This document shows, one piece after another, positions 1-8,922 of a stretch of 64,000 nucleotides of DNA; position 1 is the stretch's first letter, and every line of letters begins with the position of its first letter. Below the pieces are notes generated by a model, which did no database searches, was not told where the DNA came from, and worked only from the letters and a program-made list of their open reading frames with translations. This DNA is from Prorocentrum cordatum. Lineage: Eukaryota > Sar > Dinophyceae > Prorocentrales > Prorocentraceae. The stretch lies in assembly GCA_963575745.1 (NCBI GenBank), contig CAUYUJ010014618.1, positions 66,161 to 130,160 on the forward strand, in the 5' to 3' direction. A program made the translations under genes and the position numbers.

Positions 1-48
1 GAGGAGGAGGAGGAGGAGGAGGAAGAGGTGGAGGAGGAGGAACGTGAT
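1..48. repeat. GGA microsatellite at window edge
   Basis: Almost pure GGA trinucleotide run with a few interruptions; it continues off the left edge. It precedes the candidate micro-exon at 143-167. Confidence 0.9.
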
Positions 49-142
49 GCGCAGGATGATGAAGAAGGCAGGGGGACTCGGCCCCCCTGCTGTCTGAGTC
101 TTCCTGCTCCTCCTTTTTGCCCTCTCCCCCCTCCCTCTGCAG

Positions 143-167
143 GACCGCCGCGGCGCTCTATACATCC
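143..167 (+). other. candidate 25-bp micro-exon
   Basis: A long pyrimidine-rich stretch ends in CTGCAG at 137-142 and a GTAAGC donor-like hexamer begins at 168. This leaves a 25-base segment with good splice signals on both sides. Nothing in the 25 bases identifies a protein. It may be chance in pyrimidine-rich DNA. Confidence 0.2.
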
Positions 168-733
168 GTAAGCATCTCCGGATCTCAGAGACCCCCGATG
201 TGGGCCCGTCCGATGTTGGTTTGGTCGTGGCTTCGTCTTGCGGATCCTGAGCAGATCCGTGTACTTGGTCATGGTCGTTGACGGCGTATTCGGAGCATGC
301 GCCGCCGTGCCGGGTGGCTCGGCTAAAAAGGGAGGGGGGATCCGAAGTCCTAGAGGCGAGGCAGAAAGAGGAGCGGGTGGCACGAAGAGGGCCAAGACAA
401 TTCCACGAGCGGGGCAGCCTTGCCTCGGAGATGCGAGTGAAATGCGAGCGCGCCTAGGAAGCCGTGCCGGGGAGCTGCCTGGGCGTTGCCCACGAGCCTT
501 CAGAAGCGTTGCCTGCCCCGTCGCCCCCGCCTCCGCCTCCTTGCCTCTCTGCCGCTCGCTCCTGCTGCACGTGTGCGGAAGGCTTCGCGCAGCACCCAGG
601 CAGCGCCTCCCAGGCTCGCGCGGAGCAGCTCCAGCAGGCAGGCAGCAGGGGAGGGAGCACAGAGGAAAGGGAGGATGAGCCCCGGGCGGAGGGGACAGAG
701 GCAGTGCAGCTCGATGGGGGGCGGGGGCTTTGT
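168..733. other. no recognisable gene
   Basis: GC-rich sequence with several overlapping open frames of about 100 codons in all phases. They have no recognisable domain and are typical of GC-rich non-coding DNA. Confidence 0.5.
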
Positions 734-971
734 GGGCCCCGGAAACGGCAGGGCCGTTTTTTCACCGTTTCCAAAAAATGTCCCTAAACAATAAAAACGG
801 CAAAAAACGGCGACCGGAAACAGCAAAAAAAAAAACGGCTCCAGGATTGGAACCGGAGCCGGAACCAGTCAAAAAACGGCGACGGAACCGGTAAAAAAAC
901 TGCGTCGAAACGGGCAAAAAACGGCAGAACGGAACCCGTAAAAAAGAACGGCCCTGTCGTTTCCAGGGCCC
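734..971. mobile_element. MITE-like element with 25-bp terminal inverted repeats
   Basis: The left end (734-758) and the reverse complement of the right end (947-971) match at 23 of 25 positions, beginning GGGCCC and including AGGGCCGTT. The interior is an AAAACGG-rich, purine-biased repeat without coding capacity. The pattern is that of a non-autonomous TIR or foldback element. No target-site duplication is obvious and no second copy was found in this window. Confidence 0.7.
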
Positions 972-1797
972 ATTAAGGGCGGGGGGGGCTTCCAAGCCAC
1001 TGGCCGTGGTGCCGTATAGTTGTCTGTAGTCAGCTGTCGCGGGGTATTTATTCTGGCGCCGGTACCATGGTGAAGCAGTACGGCTCCTCTCGAGACCGAT
1101 GTTCCTGTCAAGGAGTTGGATACGAGGGCCGATGTGTACCAAAGGAGTTGTCTCCCCTGTCCCATAGATACTCCTCCTTGTCCTCCGCGGCGGTTTGGTT
1201 CCAACCAGTGCGAGCATACACGATGTTAGTATCGCAGTGCCGTGCCAGATGCCTTCGCACAGCAGGGGGCTGTAAGACAAGGCGCTGCCAAGTCCCGCCC
1301 CTCGGGAACCAGCATTCCGGTCTGCAGTGGGGAGCCTTCGAGGGCACCGCGCCCGCCCCACACCATGTCGCAGTGCCTCTTGCGCAGATGATGGTGGCAA
1401 GTTGTTGGAAGCTGGGACATATACATTACTAGTGGCGGGTTGTTGTTCCAATCACTCGATTTTTGGTTAGGGTCGGGGACGATGTCGGGGTGGTGTGGTG
1501 TATACTTTCCTCCTGCTTGCCGGGGGAAGCAACGAAAAATGTATACATCAGGATCCCGTGTACACCAAACTCCGCGTTCTTGTGGGAATTGCAGCGCAGG
1601 ATCAGAAAACACGTCGGTGTGTAGAGCTCGTTCCCCTAATTTGTTCTTACCCTCCTGGCTCTGCCACTCTCGTGGTCGTGCACGTCCAGGGCTTCACCCT
1701 CGACGATGGCATCCGCCCCCGGTCTCTCCTCTCCTGCCAGGCGCTCTCCTGAGGGCCCGACGCCCCCTCGACGCCCCTGCCTCCGCTCGCCCCCGCC
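972..1797. other. no recognisable gene
   Basis: Mixed-composition sequence with only short, unsupported open frames. No repeat or domain recognised. Confidence 0.4.
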
Positions 1798-2036
1798 AGA
1801 GGAGGAGGAGGAGGAGGAGGAGGAGGAGGAGGAGGAGGAGGAGGAGGAGGAGGTTGAGCAGGAGCAGGAGCAGGAGGAGGAGGAGGAGGAGGAGAAGGAG
1901 GGGGAGGACGGGGGGGAGGGAGGGAGGGGGAGGGAGGGAGGGAGGGAGGGGGGGGAGAGCGGAGGAGGAGGAGGAGCAGGAGCAGGAGCAGGAGGAGGAG
2001 GAGGAGGAGGAGGAGGAGGAGGAGGAGGAGGATGGA
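1798..2036. repeat. GGA/GGGA purine tract
   Basis: About 240 bases of nearly unbroken purine on the plus strand (GGA runs with GGGAGGGA and GCAGGA interruptions). It lies immediately upstream of the LRR-coding segment at 2078. A complementary CTC tract follows at 2880-3060. Confidence 0.9.
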
Positions 2037-2077
2037 GGAGGAGTGCCTCCGCTCGCTCGCCGCTGCTGCCGCCTCAG

Positions 2078-2150
2078 GGGCCTCGGCCAGTACCTCCGCG
2101 GCAGCAGCGCCCTCCGGGAGCTGCGCCTCGAGCGCGCGGGGCTGTCGGGC
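2078..2150 (+). CDS. LRR-coding segment a (probable exon)
   Basis: After a CCGCTGCTGCCGCCTCAG acceptor-like end (AG at 2076-2077) the frame starting at 2079 reads GLGQYLRGSSALRELRLERA followed by GLSGA. This has the LxxLxLxxxxLS spacing of a ribonuclease-inhibitor-type leucine-rich repeat. It would be one repeat of a larger protein-binding solenoid. The 3' boundary is uncertain because dinoflagellate donors can be GT, GC or GA; the coding match fades after 2150. Other plus-strand segments with the same signature lie at 37.6, 41.8, 50.2, 50.8 and 52.8 kb. A chance LRR-like string in Ala/Leu/Arg-rich translation is possible for this copy taken alone. Confidence 0.4.
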
Positions 2151-2340
2151 GCCCCTGGCCGCTCGCGTCATCGTCGCCGTCGTCTTCGTCGTTGTCGTTG
2201 CCGCGACGCGTCGCCGACAGCGACCACGGCTACCTCGCAGCTGCCGTCAACAGCGGTTCCGCCCCTCTGCTGCTCCTCGTCTCACGCCTCCGCTTCTGTC
2301 CTCCTCTCTCCCCCCCTTGTTTCGGAGGCAGCTCCTGGGA

Positions 2341-2520
2341 GGTCAGATTCTGACCTTGCCCTGATCCGAAGTCTGGCCTAAACCAGCGTAATACCGTTGA
2401 ATCCACCTTAATTCCGTTTAATTTGGTTCGATTCCGCCAGATTGCGGCCGAATCCGGCGTACCAGCCCCCAAATGGGGTTTGATCCCCAATTCTTCCGAC
2501 GAAGACCTCTCAGTAGTTGC
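2341..2520. repeat. dispersed repeat, 'AATCCGGC/TTTAATC' family, copy 1
   Basis: Contains multiple degenerate TTTAATC/TTGAATCC units, then CCAATGGGG-type text and ends GTAGTTGCCTCC. The same order of motifs recurs at 29088-29275 and 50957-51105 in the same orientation. Confidence 0.7.
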
Positions 2521-3437
2521 CTCCTAACCTTGTCGTGCCACCCTTCCCCCCCCATACGCTCTCTCCCCCTCCCCGTCCCCTCTCTCCCCTGCCTGGCCCG
2601 CCCCACCCCCCTCCGCACCTCCCTGGGTCGTCCTCCCCAGCTCCCCGATGGTTCTCGTTCTGCCCCCCTTCCAGCCTCCCCCTCCCGCGAGAGGCGCAAG
2701 ACCGCGCCGTCCGGGCCTGTTCGTTCGGAGTCGCAGGTTGGGCCTCTGAGCCGCTGAGGCCCGCTGCTCCCTCCCCTTCATTCGATCCAGGAAGAGGGTC
2801 CAGCATTGAGGGCGCCAAGAGTCTCGGACATGCTGTGGGTTGCTAGGCTGTTGCATGCCTTCTTGTGGGCCTCAGGAAGGCCCTCCCCTCCTCCTCCTTC
2901 TCCTCCTCCTCCTCCCCTCATCCTCCTCCTCGTCCTCCTCTCCTCCCCCTCCCTCCTCCTCCTCCTCCTCCTCCTCCTCCTCCTCCTCCTCCTCCTCCTC
3001 CTTCTCCTCCCCCACCTCCTCCTCCTTCTCCTCCTCCTTCTCCTCCTTCTCCTCCTGCCTCTATGGCATGTTCATGCTGCCAAGGAGGTCGTGCTGCATC
3101 ATGTCAGCATGTCCATGCTTTTGCACGTTCGTGCTGCTCCCCCCATCCCTCCCGCATCGTGCCTGTGCTGCTGCCCCTCCTCCCAGCCGGCCCGACGGCC
3201 GCCGCCAGATGGGGTCTCCTTCTCTGCGCTCGACGCCAGTCGGGAGGAGGAGCCCAGGATTGGGGGAAGTGGGGAGGGAGGGAGGGGGGAGGGAGGGAGG
3301 GGGGAGGGAGGTACTACTTGTATTGTGGGGCCCCCCCCCCCCCCCCCCGGCACTGTTTCCACTTACGGAGTGCATTGCGACGGCATGCGTTTTCTATATC
3401 GATTGTGCGCGCAATACAAACGCATTTCCAGCATGGC
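2521..3437. repeat. low-complexity CTC tract and DIRS left flank
   Basis: Pyrimidine-rich DNA with a TCC/CTC core at 2880-3060, then GGGAGGGA units (3262-3312) and a C run (3328-3348). The last 60 bases (about 3379-3437) resemble the host repeat into which the retrotransposon inserted. Open frames across the CTC tract are homopolymeric Leu, Ser or Pro and are not genes. Confidence 0.7.
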
Positions 3438-3507
3438 CATTGTAAAGTTCACGAGCTATGATAAAGCTTGAAGGGAGTGCCGTATCATAATGTTACGGCT
3501 CAAGTCT
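3438..3507 (+). repeat. DIRS terminal repeat A1
   Basis: 70-base repeat starting CATTGTAAAG, identical to A2 at 9825-9894. The start codon of the first reading frame (3490) lies inside it. Positions 3480-3504 begin CCGTA and end GGCTCAAG, resembling the dinoflagellate spliced leader. Confidence 0.95.
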
Positions 3508-3927
3508 GTTCTCATGGTCGGTTGGCCCGCCCAGCTGCTCGCTACCAAGGCTGCCGACCTAGCGATAGTCTGGGGTCTTGGCTCGCGCCAGTGCCCACCG
3601 TGCCCCGACTGCACTGTCAACTGCCCGACGGTCACTTGCTCGACGCCGTCGATCAATATCACCTGCCCGACCTTCTCTTGCCCGTCGTTTGCCCCGCAGG
3701 CGGCCGAGGGAGCGGGCCGGTCAGGCGTCTTCTTCTTTGTCGCAGGCCTGCTCGTGGGCTTCGGAGTTTTGACTTGCACTGGTCTCATAGGCCGCAGTGT
3801 TGGCTGGCTGTCTTCGTTCTGTACCAGACGCCCGGAGGTGGAGGTTGTCGCGGACGACTCGTCCACTCGCGACCTGGCGCTGAGGCAGCTCGCCATCATC
3901 CGTCAGCGCAATGGTGGCACCAGGTGA
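3490..3927 (+). CDS. small Cys-rich single-pass membrane protein of the DIRS element
   Basis: A 145-residue frame with an ATG inside repeat A1. Residues about 34-65 carry a dense Cys/Pro array (CPPCPDCTVNCP followed by further CP pairs). A strongly hydrophobic segment at about 78-99 (GVFFFVAGLLVGFGVLTC) predicts one membrane span, and a charged tail ends in RQRNGGTR. It has no recognised enzymatic motif. The stop overlaps the start of the Gag-like frame (ATG 3911) by 17 bases, so the two are compactly arranged. Its place as the first frame and its codon density suggest a real product, perhaps for membrane targeting or particle assembly, but this is inference. It could instead be an upstream frame that modulates Gag translation. 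Confidence 0.6.
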   Translation: MLRLKSVLMVGWPAQLLATKAADLAIVWGLGSRQCPPCPDCTVNCPTVTCSTPSINITCPTFSCPSFAPQAAEGAGRSGVFFFVAGLLVGFGVLTCTGLIGRSVGWLSSFCTRRPEVEVVADDSSTRDLALRQLAIIRQRNGGTR

Positions 3928-5239
3928 CGTGGTGCTGGTCAGGTACGACCTGCCTGGCCCGCCGCTCTGGCACGAGCGTCTCATCCTCGCGGTGGGCGCG
4001 CAGCCAGGGCACTACGCGGTGTTGACGCCTGACGGCGACATTTTTGTTGAAGAGCTTCGACCAGATAATGTTGATATTGCAGAGTTTCGCGCTGCACCAG
4101 GACTGGGAGTACCGCCGCAGGATATCCCACTGGCCAGCGTGTATCGGTTCCGTGCAGTGCCGACCGCAGCCGAGATGTTCCAGCACGTGCGAGACGGAGC
4201 GCTTCAGGCAGGCGTACCTGTTCCAGCGGCGCCGGTGGTGCCTGTCGTGGGCGCGCCTGGTGCAGCGCCTGGCGCCTGGCATCCGCCGCTGGGGCCAGCA
4301 GCTCCGCCCGCAGGGGCGTTGGTGGCCGTGGCTCCTCCGATGGGGGCTCACCTCGGCCCAGCCGCGCCGCCGCCCGTGGCTGCAGGCGGCGCGGCCGCTC
4401 CAGGCGCGGCTGCTGCGGCCGCTGCGGCGCCAGGGCCCGCTGGCGCAGCGGCAGTGGCGGGTTCGCCGCTCGTGTGGGTTGCGGCCGAGGACACTCAGGA
4501 CATCGCGAAGGGGACTCAGATTCCGACACTTCCTGACGCCGTTGTGACATGTGGCGACAGAGGCATCATCCCCTACGGCAACGGTCACTTGTTCGTGCAG
4601 CGCATGGCAGAGGCCGACATCTATAGGTTCGTGCATGACGATCTCAGGGTGCTGCCCGTGGTCGTCGACGCGTCGGGCGAGCGTAAGGTCGGCTTCGCGG
4701 AGGCGGTGTCGGCCATGGATCCAACGCCCCCGAGAGGCGGTCTAGGCCTAGACGGGCCGCCCACCACGTTCTGGTTGTTGAAGCAGATTCGAGATGATGA
4801 TGCGAGCCCGAACGCTCACCATGAGAGGTGGGTGCGATCGTCACGCATTCCCGAGGGAGATCGCTCGGTATACGAGCATCAGGTTCTCTGCAGGATCCTG
4901 GACGCTGCCGCCACCTACGACCAACTGAACCTGCCAGCTATGAAGTGGGCCGAATTGGTATGCCGCCGCATGGCACTGATCAAAGAGGCCCACCGGGCCG
5001 CACCATCCAATCCAGATTATTCTGCTGGCGACGTCTTCATGGGCTGGGGACCTCAGTCGGCGGGAGGCGGCGCGAATCCAGCGCTGGCGCAGTACGTGGC
5101 AAACCAGCTGAAGGACCAGGCGGCCATCGCGAAAGAGAGCAGAAAAGCCCGCGAGGAGCAGCAAGCCCGAGGACGTGGACGCGGCAGAGGCCGTGGCCGC
5201 GGCGGAGGTGGACTCGCTCCCGCGGGCGAGGAGGGATGA
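3911..5239 (+). CDS. Gag-like ORF1 protein of the DIRS element
   Basis: 442 residues. The N-terminal ~90 residues form a compact domain starting MVAPGDVVLVRYDLPG. An Ala/Pro/Gly-rich linker follows at about 100-195, then a mixed alpha/beta region at about 195-400 that includes GNGHLFVQRMAEADIYRFVH. The tail is an arginine-glycine stretch (GRGRGRGRGRGGGG), a usual nucleic-acid-binding feature of retroelement Gag proteins; no CCHC knuckle is visible. The start is the first ATG after the upstream frame and sits inside its last codons. The TGA at 5237-5239 shares an ATGA with a start at 5236, the start of the next frame. Function as the particle or RNA-packaging protein is inferred from position and composition, not from a recognised domain family. 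Confidence 0.7.
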   Translation: MVAPGDVVLVRYDLPGPPLWHERLILAVGAQPGHYAVLTPDGDIFVEELRPDNVDIAEFRAAPGLGVPPQDIPLASVYRFRAVPTAAEMFQHVRDGALQAGVPVPAAPVVPVVGAPGAAPGAWHPPLGPAAPPAGALVAVAPPMGAHLGPAAPPPVAAGGAAAPGAAAAAAAAPGPAGAAAVAGSPLVWVAAEDTQDIAKGTQIPTLPDAVVTCGDRGIIPYGNGHLFVQRMAEADIYRFVHDDLRVLPVVVDASGERKVGFAEAVSAMDPTPPRGGLGLDGPPTTFWLLKQIRDDDASPNAHHERWVRSSRIPEGDRSVYEHQVLCRILDAAATYDQLNLPAMKWAELVCRRMALIKEAHRAAPSNPDYSAGDVFMGWGPQSAGGGANPALAQYVANQLKDQAAIAKESRKAREEQQARGRGRGRGRGRGGGGLAPAGEEG

Positions 5240-5868
5240 GCCCCCTCCCTCCTGGGCAGAGTGGCCGCCTCCCAGGAGATCTTCCAGGCCTGCGCGGCGG
5301 TGGCGTCTTACAGCAGCGACTCCACCAGGCCCGCGCTCCACAAGAGCTCGGACCCTTCCATGCCCATCGACACGGCCAGGCGGTCGCGGGGGATCGACCT
5401 CGCGATCTTTTCCCCTTGCCTCCAGTTGATGCTAGGCGTGATGTGCCTGAGCAAGTTTTGGCTTCTGATCGAGCCCTCCAGCGCCGAGAGCGGCGTGCAC
5501 ATGAAGCGACGACGGCGTGCAGTGCCCTCAATGAGTTGTACGGGGTCGGCTCCACGGACCTCGCTCCCAACCTGGCGCAGGAGGAGGCTCACCATCAGGT
5601 ACTGAGCAAGCTAGCTTCTGTGCCTGGCAGCGGTAAACCTGTACCTTTTCCGCATGACGCCTTCCGTGAGGTCATGCGCACAGACCTCTCCTACGCTTCG
5701 GAGGAGGTTGCGAGTCGCGTCCGACCCTTTCGCACTGCCCCCGTGTCTCTTCCTCAGTCGGGCGCAAGGGCGCCCAGGCTCGAGGATGTCCTTGACCAGG
5801 AGGGGCGTCAGGTTTTAATCGAGGGGGTCGACCGCATGCTTAAGTCCCCACAGGAGTGGGGGAAGTGA
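5236..5868 (+). CDS. N-terminal part of the RT polyprotein
   Basis: The frame opens at an ATG overlapping the Gag stop in ATGA, a layout suited to termination-reinitiation. The first ~90 codons are Arg/Pro-rich and unremarkable. From about 5500 it reads like the N-terminal extension of DIRS reverse transcriptases, with NELYGVGSTDLAPNLAQEEA and later SYASEEVASRVRPF. It ends at TGA 5866-5868 just after WGK. The reverse transcriptase continues in the -1 frame from the run of five G at 5858-5862 (TGG GGG AAG TGA becomes TGG GGG GAA GTG). The fingers region of the RT therefore needs a -1 shift here. It may be programmed, a recent indel, or an assembly error in a homopolymer. Confidence 0.6.
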   Translation: MSPLPPGQSGRLPGDLPGLRGGGVLQQRLHQARAPQELGPFHAHRHGQAVAGDRPRDLFPLPPVDARRDVPEQVLASDRALQRRERRAHEATTACSALNELYGVGSTDLAPNLAQEEAHHQVLSKLASVPGSGKPVPFPHDAFREVMRTDLSYASEEVASRVRPFRTAPVSLPQSGARAPRLEDVLDQEGRQVLIEGVDRMLKSPQEWGK

Positions 5869-7668
5869 TCGAGACCTCTCCTCACGTCACCCCCTACTTC
5901 GATGAGGTCTTGCGAGCTGATCAGATTGCATACGAAGGTTTTGTGAAAGACTTGTATCACGCGGGTATCGTTGAGTTTTCATCTGAGGTCGAAGATCACA
6001 TCACTCCATTCTTTGTCGACAAGAAGGGCGTTGCTCTGCGCATGGTCTTGGATTGCAGAAGTCCGAACCGTAGGTTCAGAGCGCCACCTCGGATGAGGAT
6101 CGCAACGGGAGCTGTCCTCTCTCGTCTGCAGGTTCCACAAGGCCAAGTTTTGTACGGTGCTCTGTCGGATGTCAGCAATTTTTTCTACTGGCTCGTGCTG
6201 CCGCACTGGCTCCGCAAGTACTTTGGCCTGCCAACAGTTAGTACTGCCAACGTCATATCTTGGGGCGCTCTTCCGGGACATGAGTCTCTTCGGGATGGCC
6301 TTCCTGGTCGTGTTTATCCTGTCATGCGGGTCTGTCCTCAGGGCTGGTCCTGGGCTTTCTGGTTCGCACAGCGGGCTCACTCACATCAGGTTCTACTGGG
6401 TACCCGACTCGGCTCGGACCGACTCCTCGAAGAAGATGCCCCAACTCCGGACTTGTCCTGTAAGGTCCCCGTGGTCCCCCCCTACTGCGACAACTTGATA
6501 GTCATGGGCACAGACAAGGACTCCGTCAGTAATGTTAAGATGTTGGCAGTCGAGCAGCTCAGACGTGTGGGCTTCCAGGTACATGAGGAGGTGGAGGTTG
6601 CAACCTTTTTCGAGTCCCTGGGCTACCTGGTTGATGGAAAACGGGGAGGGGTCTTTCCGATCCCTCATCGGCTTGAGAAGGCCGTCGCAGCGTTCACCCA
6701 TCTCAGGAGGAGGCCGCACGTCACGGGCTGGCAAATTAGTAAGGCTCTCGGTTACGTCACGCCGATCTTCCTCCTCACCCGCTCCATGTTCTCGTTGCCT
6801 AATGCCCTGTATCAGTTCATGCACGAGAACTGGAGCCGCAAGAGGCGCCTCTGGCATTCAGCCGCGCTGGAGTGTAAGTGGATATCTGTGTTGCTGCCGC
6901 TCGCTTGGGCGGACCTCAGGATGCCGTGGACTTCGCAGGTAAAAGCTACAGATGCCTCGCTGTCCGGGTACGCCGTGGGCAAGTCTCTCTGGAATGTCTC
7001 AGATGTGGTGGAGGCAGGGGGTGCTCGAGAAAGGTTTCGATATCGCTGTGCCGTGCCGTCAGCCGCGCCGCGCCGCGCCGCTCTGGGGGCCCTCGACCCG
7101 TTCCAGGACCTCGAGACGGTGAAGCCCATCGTCGACCGCTTCGAGCCCTCCCCCTACGAGCCCAACTACCTCTTCAAAGAGATCCCCGAGGGCCTCCTGC
7201 AGGACTCCATGTGGAAGACTAGCTACGCGGCGCCCTTTGTGTTCAAGGAAGGTATTGGGGATCTGGAGTCTCGTGCTACGGTCTCTGGCGTTAAGCATAC
7301 TCTGAGGTCCTCTGGAGGCTTCCGCTCTCATCACCTGCATCTTGGAGACAATCTTGGCAATGTCTTGGGACAAGAAAAGGGCCGCATGAAGAACTTCACG
7401 CGTCTGGTCTGCTGTAGGAGACTCTGTGCTTTGGAGCTTGCCACTTCCGCTCGCATACACCATCGCTGGATACCCTCGGAGCGGAACCCTGTGGACAAGG
7501 GGTCTCGTTTGTGGGAGCACCTTAGGCTCAAACATGGTCAGGGGCCTTCTCCCTCAGGGAACACTGCCTCTGCCGCGGCCTCAGGTGCGGCTGAGCGGCC
7601 AGCCGCCTTTCGCCCTCCTCCAGGACTGCCCCACCCCGTCCCATGTGCGAGCCCCTCGCCCCCGGGGC
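5856..7668 (+). CDS. reverse transcriptase-RNase H of the DIRS element
   Basis: RNA-dependent DNA polymerase with a fused RNase H that would copy the element RNA into cDNA. Visible RT blocks are FFVDKKGVALRMVLDCRSPN (fingers), YGALSDVSNFFYWLVLP (block A with the first catalytic Asp) and VPPYCDNLIVMG (block C, with YCDN in place of the usual YxDD). RNase H follows with its four acidic sites in order: KATDASLSGYAVG, GDLESRATVSG, LHLGDNLGNVLG and PSERNPVDKGSR. This domain order is usual for DIRS elements. The first in-frame codon given here is GTG and is not a true start; the product is presumably joined to the preceding frame by a -1 shift at 5858-5862. The C-terminal limit is uncertain because this phase stays open to 9599, running behind the recombinase frame. 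Confidence 0.85.
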
Positions 7669-8922
7669 CGAGGCCTGCGGGCCGCGCAGGTAAGGCCGCC
7701 CGCTCGGGCTACGACGGCCTCAGCCGCGCGGCGAGCTCGCACGCTGGGGACGCAGGAGAAGCAGCGGCTCGCTCGGGGTGCGCCCAACAAGCACGCTCGG
7801 GCGCAACTCAGGCGCGAGATGGTCGGCTCGATCGGCATCCGTGCGTCACGCTCGCCAGAGACGCAGGTCGAGACGTTCCTGGAGGCGAACGCCGTCACGG
7901 AGCGGACACATGCCATGTACGTCAAGAGGGTCGCGGACTTCGAGAGCTGGGTCTCGGCCAGGGGCCTCAAGCTCACCTCCGCCAAGCTGGTGGACTGCGC
8001 GCTGGTGGACTACCTGAACCAGCTGTGGATCGACGGCGCGGACATCGGCGAGGCGACGGGCACCTACGCGGCCTGGGTCAAGCTTCGCCCCTCCTTCTCC
8101 AAGAAGGGCCCCGACAAGCTCGTGAGGACCATGAAGGCGCTGCAGGGCTTCAACAGGCTGGACCCCGGCAGGACCAGGCCGCCGCTGCCGCTGGCGTTTG
8201 CAGCACTCATAGCGGTGGAGCTCGTCGGCATGGGCCTCGGCGGCATGGCGCTGGCGGTGATGCTCATGTTCTCGGCATACTTGAGGCCGATCGAGCTCCT
8301 CTCGCTTCAGGTGTCGGACGTGCTCGTGCCGACCCAGGGCAGCCCGTGCTACGCGATCCACCTTCACCGTGCGGAGCGAGGTCAGCCCAGCAAAGTTGGC
8401 CTGTACGACGAGACGCTGCTGTTGGACTCGTCGGCGCTGCCGCTCCTCGGATACCTTCTGGACGCGCACCGGGCCGCGGCTGCAGGGCCAGCACTGTTCG
8501 ACTTCGATTACCGGAGCTTCAACGAGAGTTTCAGGACAGCTGCGAGGACCGCAGGTCTGGCGGCCATCAAGCCCGACTTGTATCAACTTCGTCACGGCGG
8601 CCCCTCGCACGACATCCTGAACCGTCTTCGCTCGAAGGCAGAGGTGAAGGACAGAGGCCGCTGGAGGGACGATCGCTCAGTTCGACGATACGAGGCGCAC
8701 GGCAGGCTGCAGCTCCAGGAGAAGCTGGTCTCAGAGGCGACACAGAGCCGCGCGGCAGCATGCCTGGTCGACCTCGAGGCTCAGCTCCAATCAAGTATGC
8801 CGCAGTTCGCCCGTGCCGTGCCATCTTCCAAGGTCAGAAGATCGTCGAGCTCTTCTCTGGTGAAGCTGGCTTCTCGAGGGCTGTCGCAGCCGAGGGGGTC
8901 GAAGCGGGAGCTTGGGATGTGA
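7426..8922 (+). CDS. tyrosine recombinase of the DIRS element
   Basis: Integrase of the phage-lambda/Cre fold that would insert a circular cDNA by site-specific strand exchange without target duplication. The frame is open over 498 codons; the recognisable protein starts near 7700 with a basic stretch. A SAM-like core-binding domain follows (TFLEANAVTERTHAMYVKRV, about residues 148-250), then a catalytic domain. Catalytic signatures are FSAYLRPIELLSLQVSDV (box I Arg), LYQLRHGGPSHDIL (box II Arg, with Tyr where the first His is commoner) and RGRWRDDRSVRRYEAHGR (Trp at the H/W site and the Tyr nucleophile). It overlaps RNase H upstream and the methyltransferase-like frame downstream in a different phase. 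The first codon of the open frame is GTG, and the true start or joining mechanism is unknown. Confidence 0.9.
   Translation: MLWSLPLPLAYTIAGYPRSGTLWTRGLVCGSTLGSNMVRGLLPQGTLPLPRPQVRLSGQPPFALLQDCPTPSHVRAPRPRGRGLRAAQVRPPARATTASAARRARTLGTQEKQRLARGAPNKHARAQLRREMVGSIGIRASRSPETQVETFLEANAVTERTHAMYVKRVADFESWVSARGLKLTSAKLVDCALVDYLNQLWIDGADIGEATGTYAAWVKLRPSFSKKGPDKLVRTMKALQGFNRLDPGRTRPPLPLAFAALIAVELVGMGLGGMALAVMLMFSAYLRPIELLSLQVSDVLVPTQGSPCYAIHLHRAERGQPSKVGLYDETLLLDSSALPLLGYLLDAHRAAAAGPALFDFDYRSFNESFRTAARTAGLAAIKPDLYQLRHGGPSHDILNRLRSKAEVKDRGRWRDDRSVRRYEAHGRLQLQEKLVSEATQSRAAACLVDLEAQLQSSMPQFARAVPSSKVRRSSSSSLVKLASRGLSQPRGSKRELGM

Noticed and set aside
2410-2440. GGTTCGATTCC resembling a tRNA T-arm
   Set aside because: No anticodon or D-arm at the right distance; the text belongs to a three-copy dispersed repeat.
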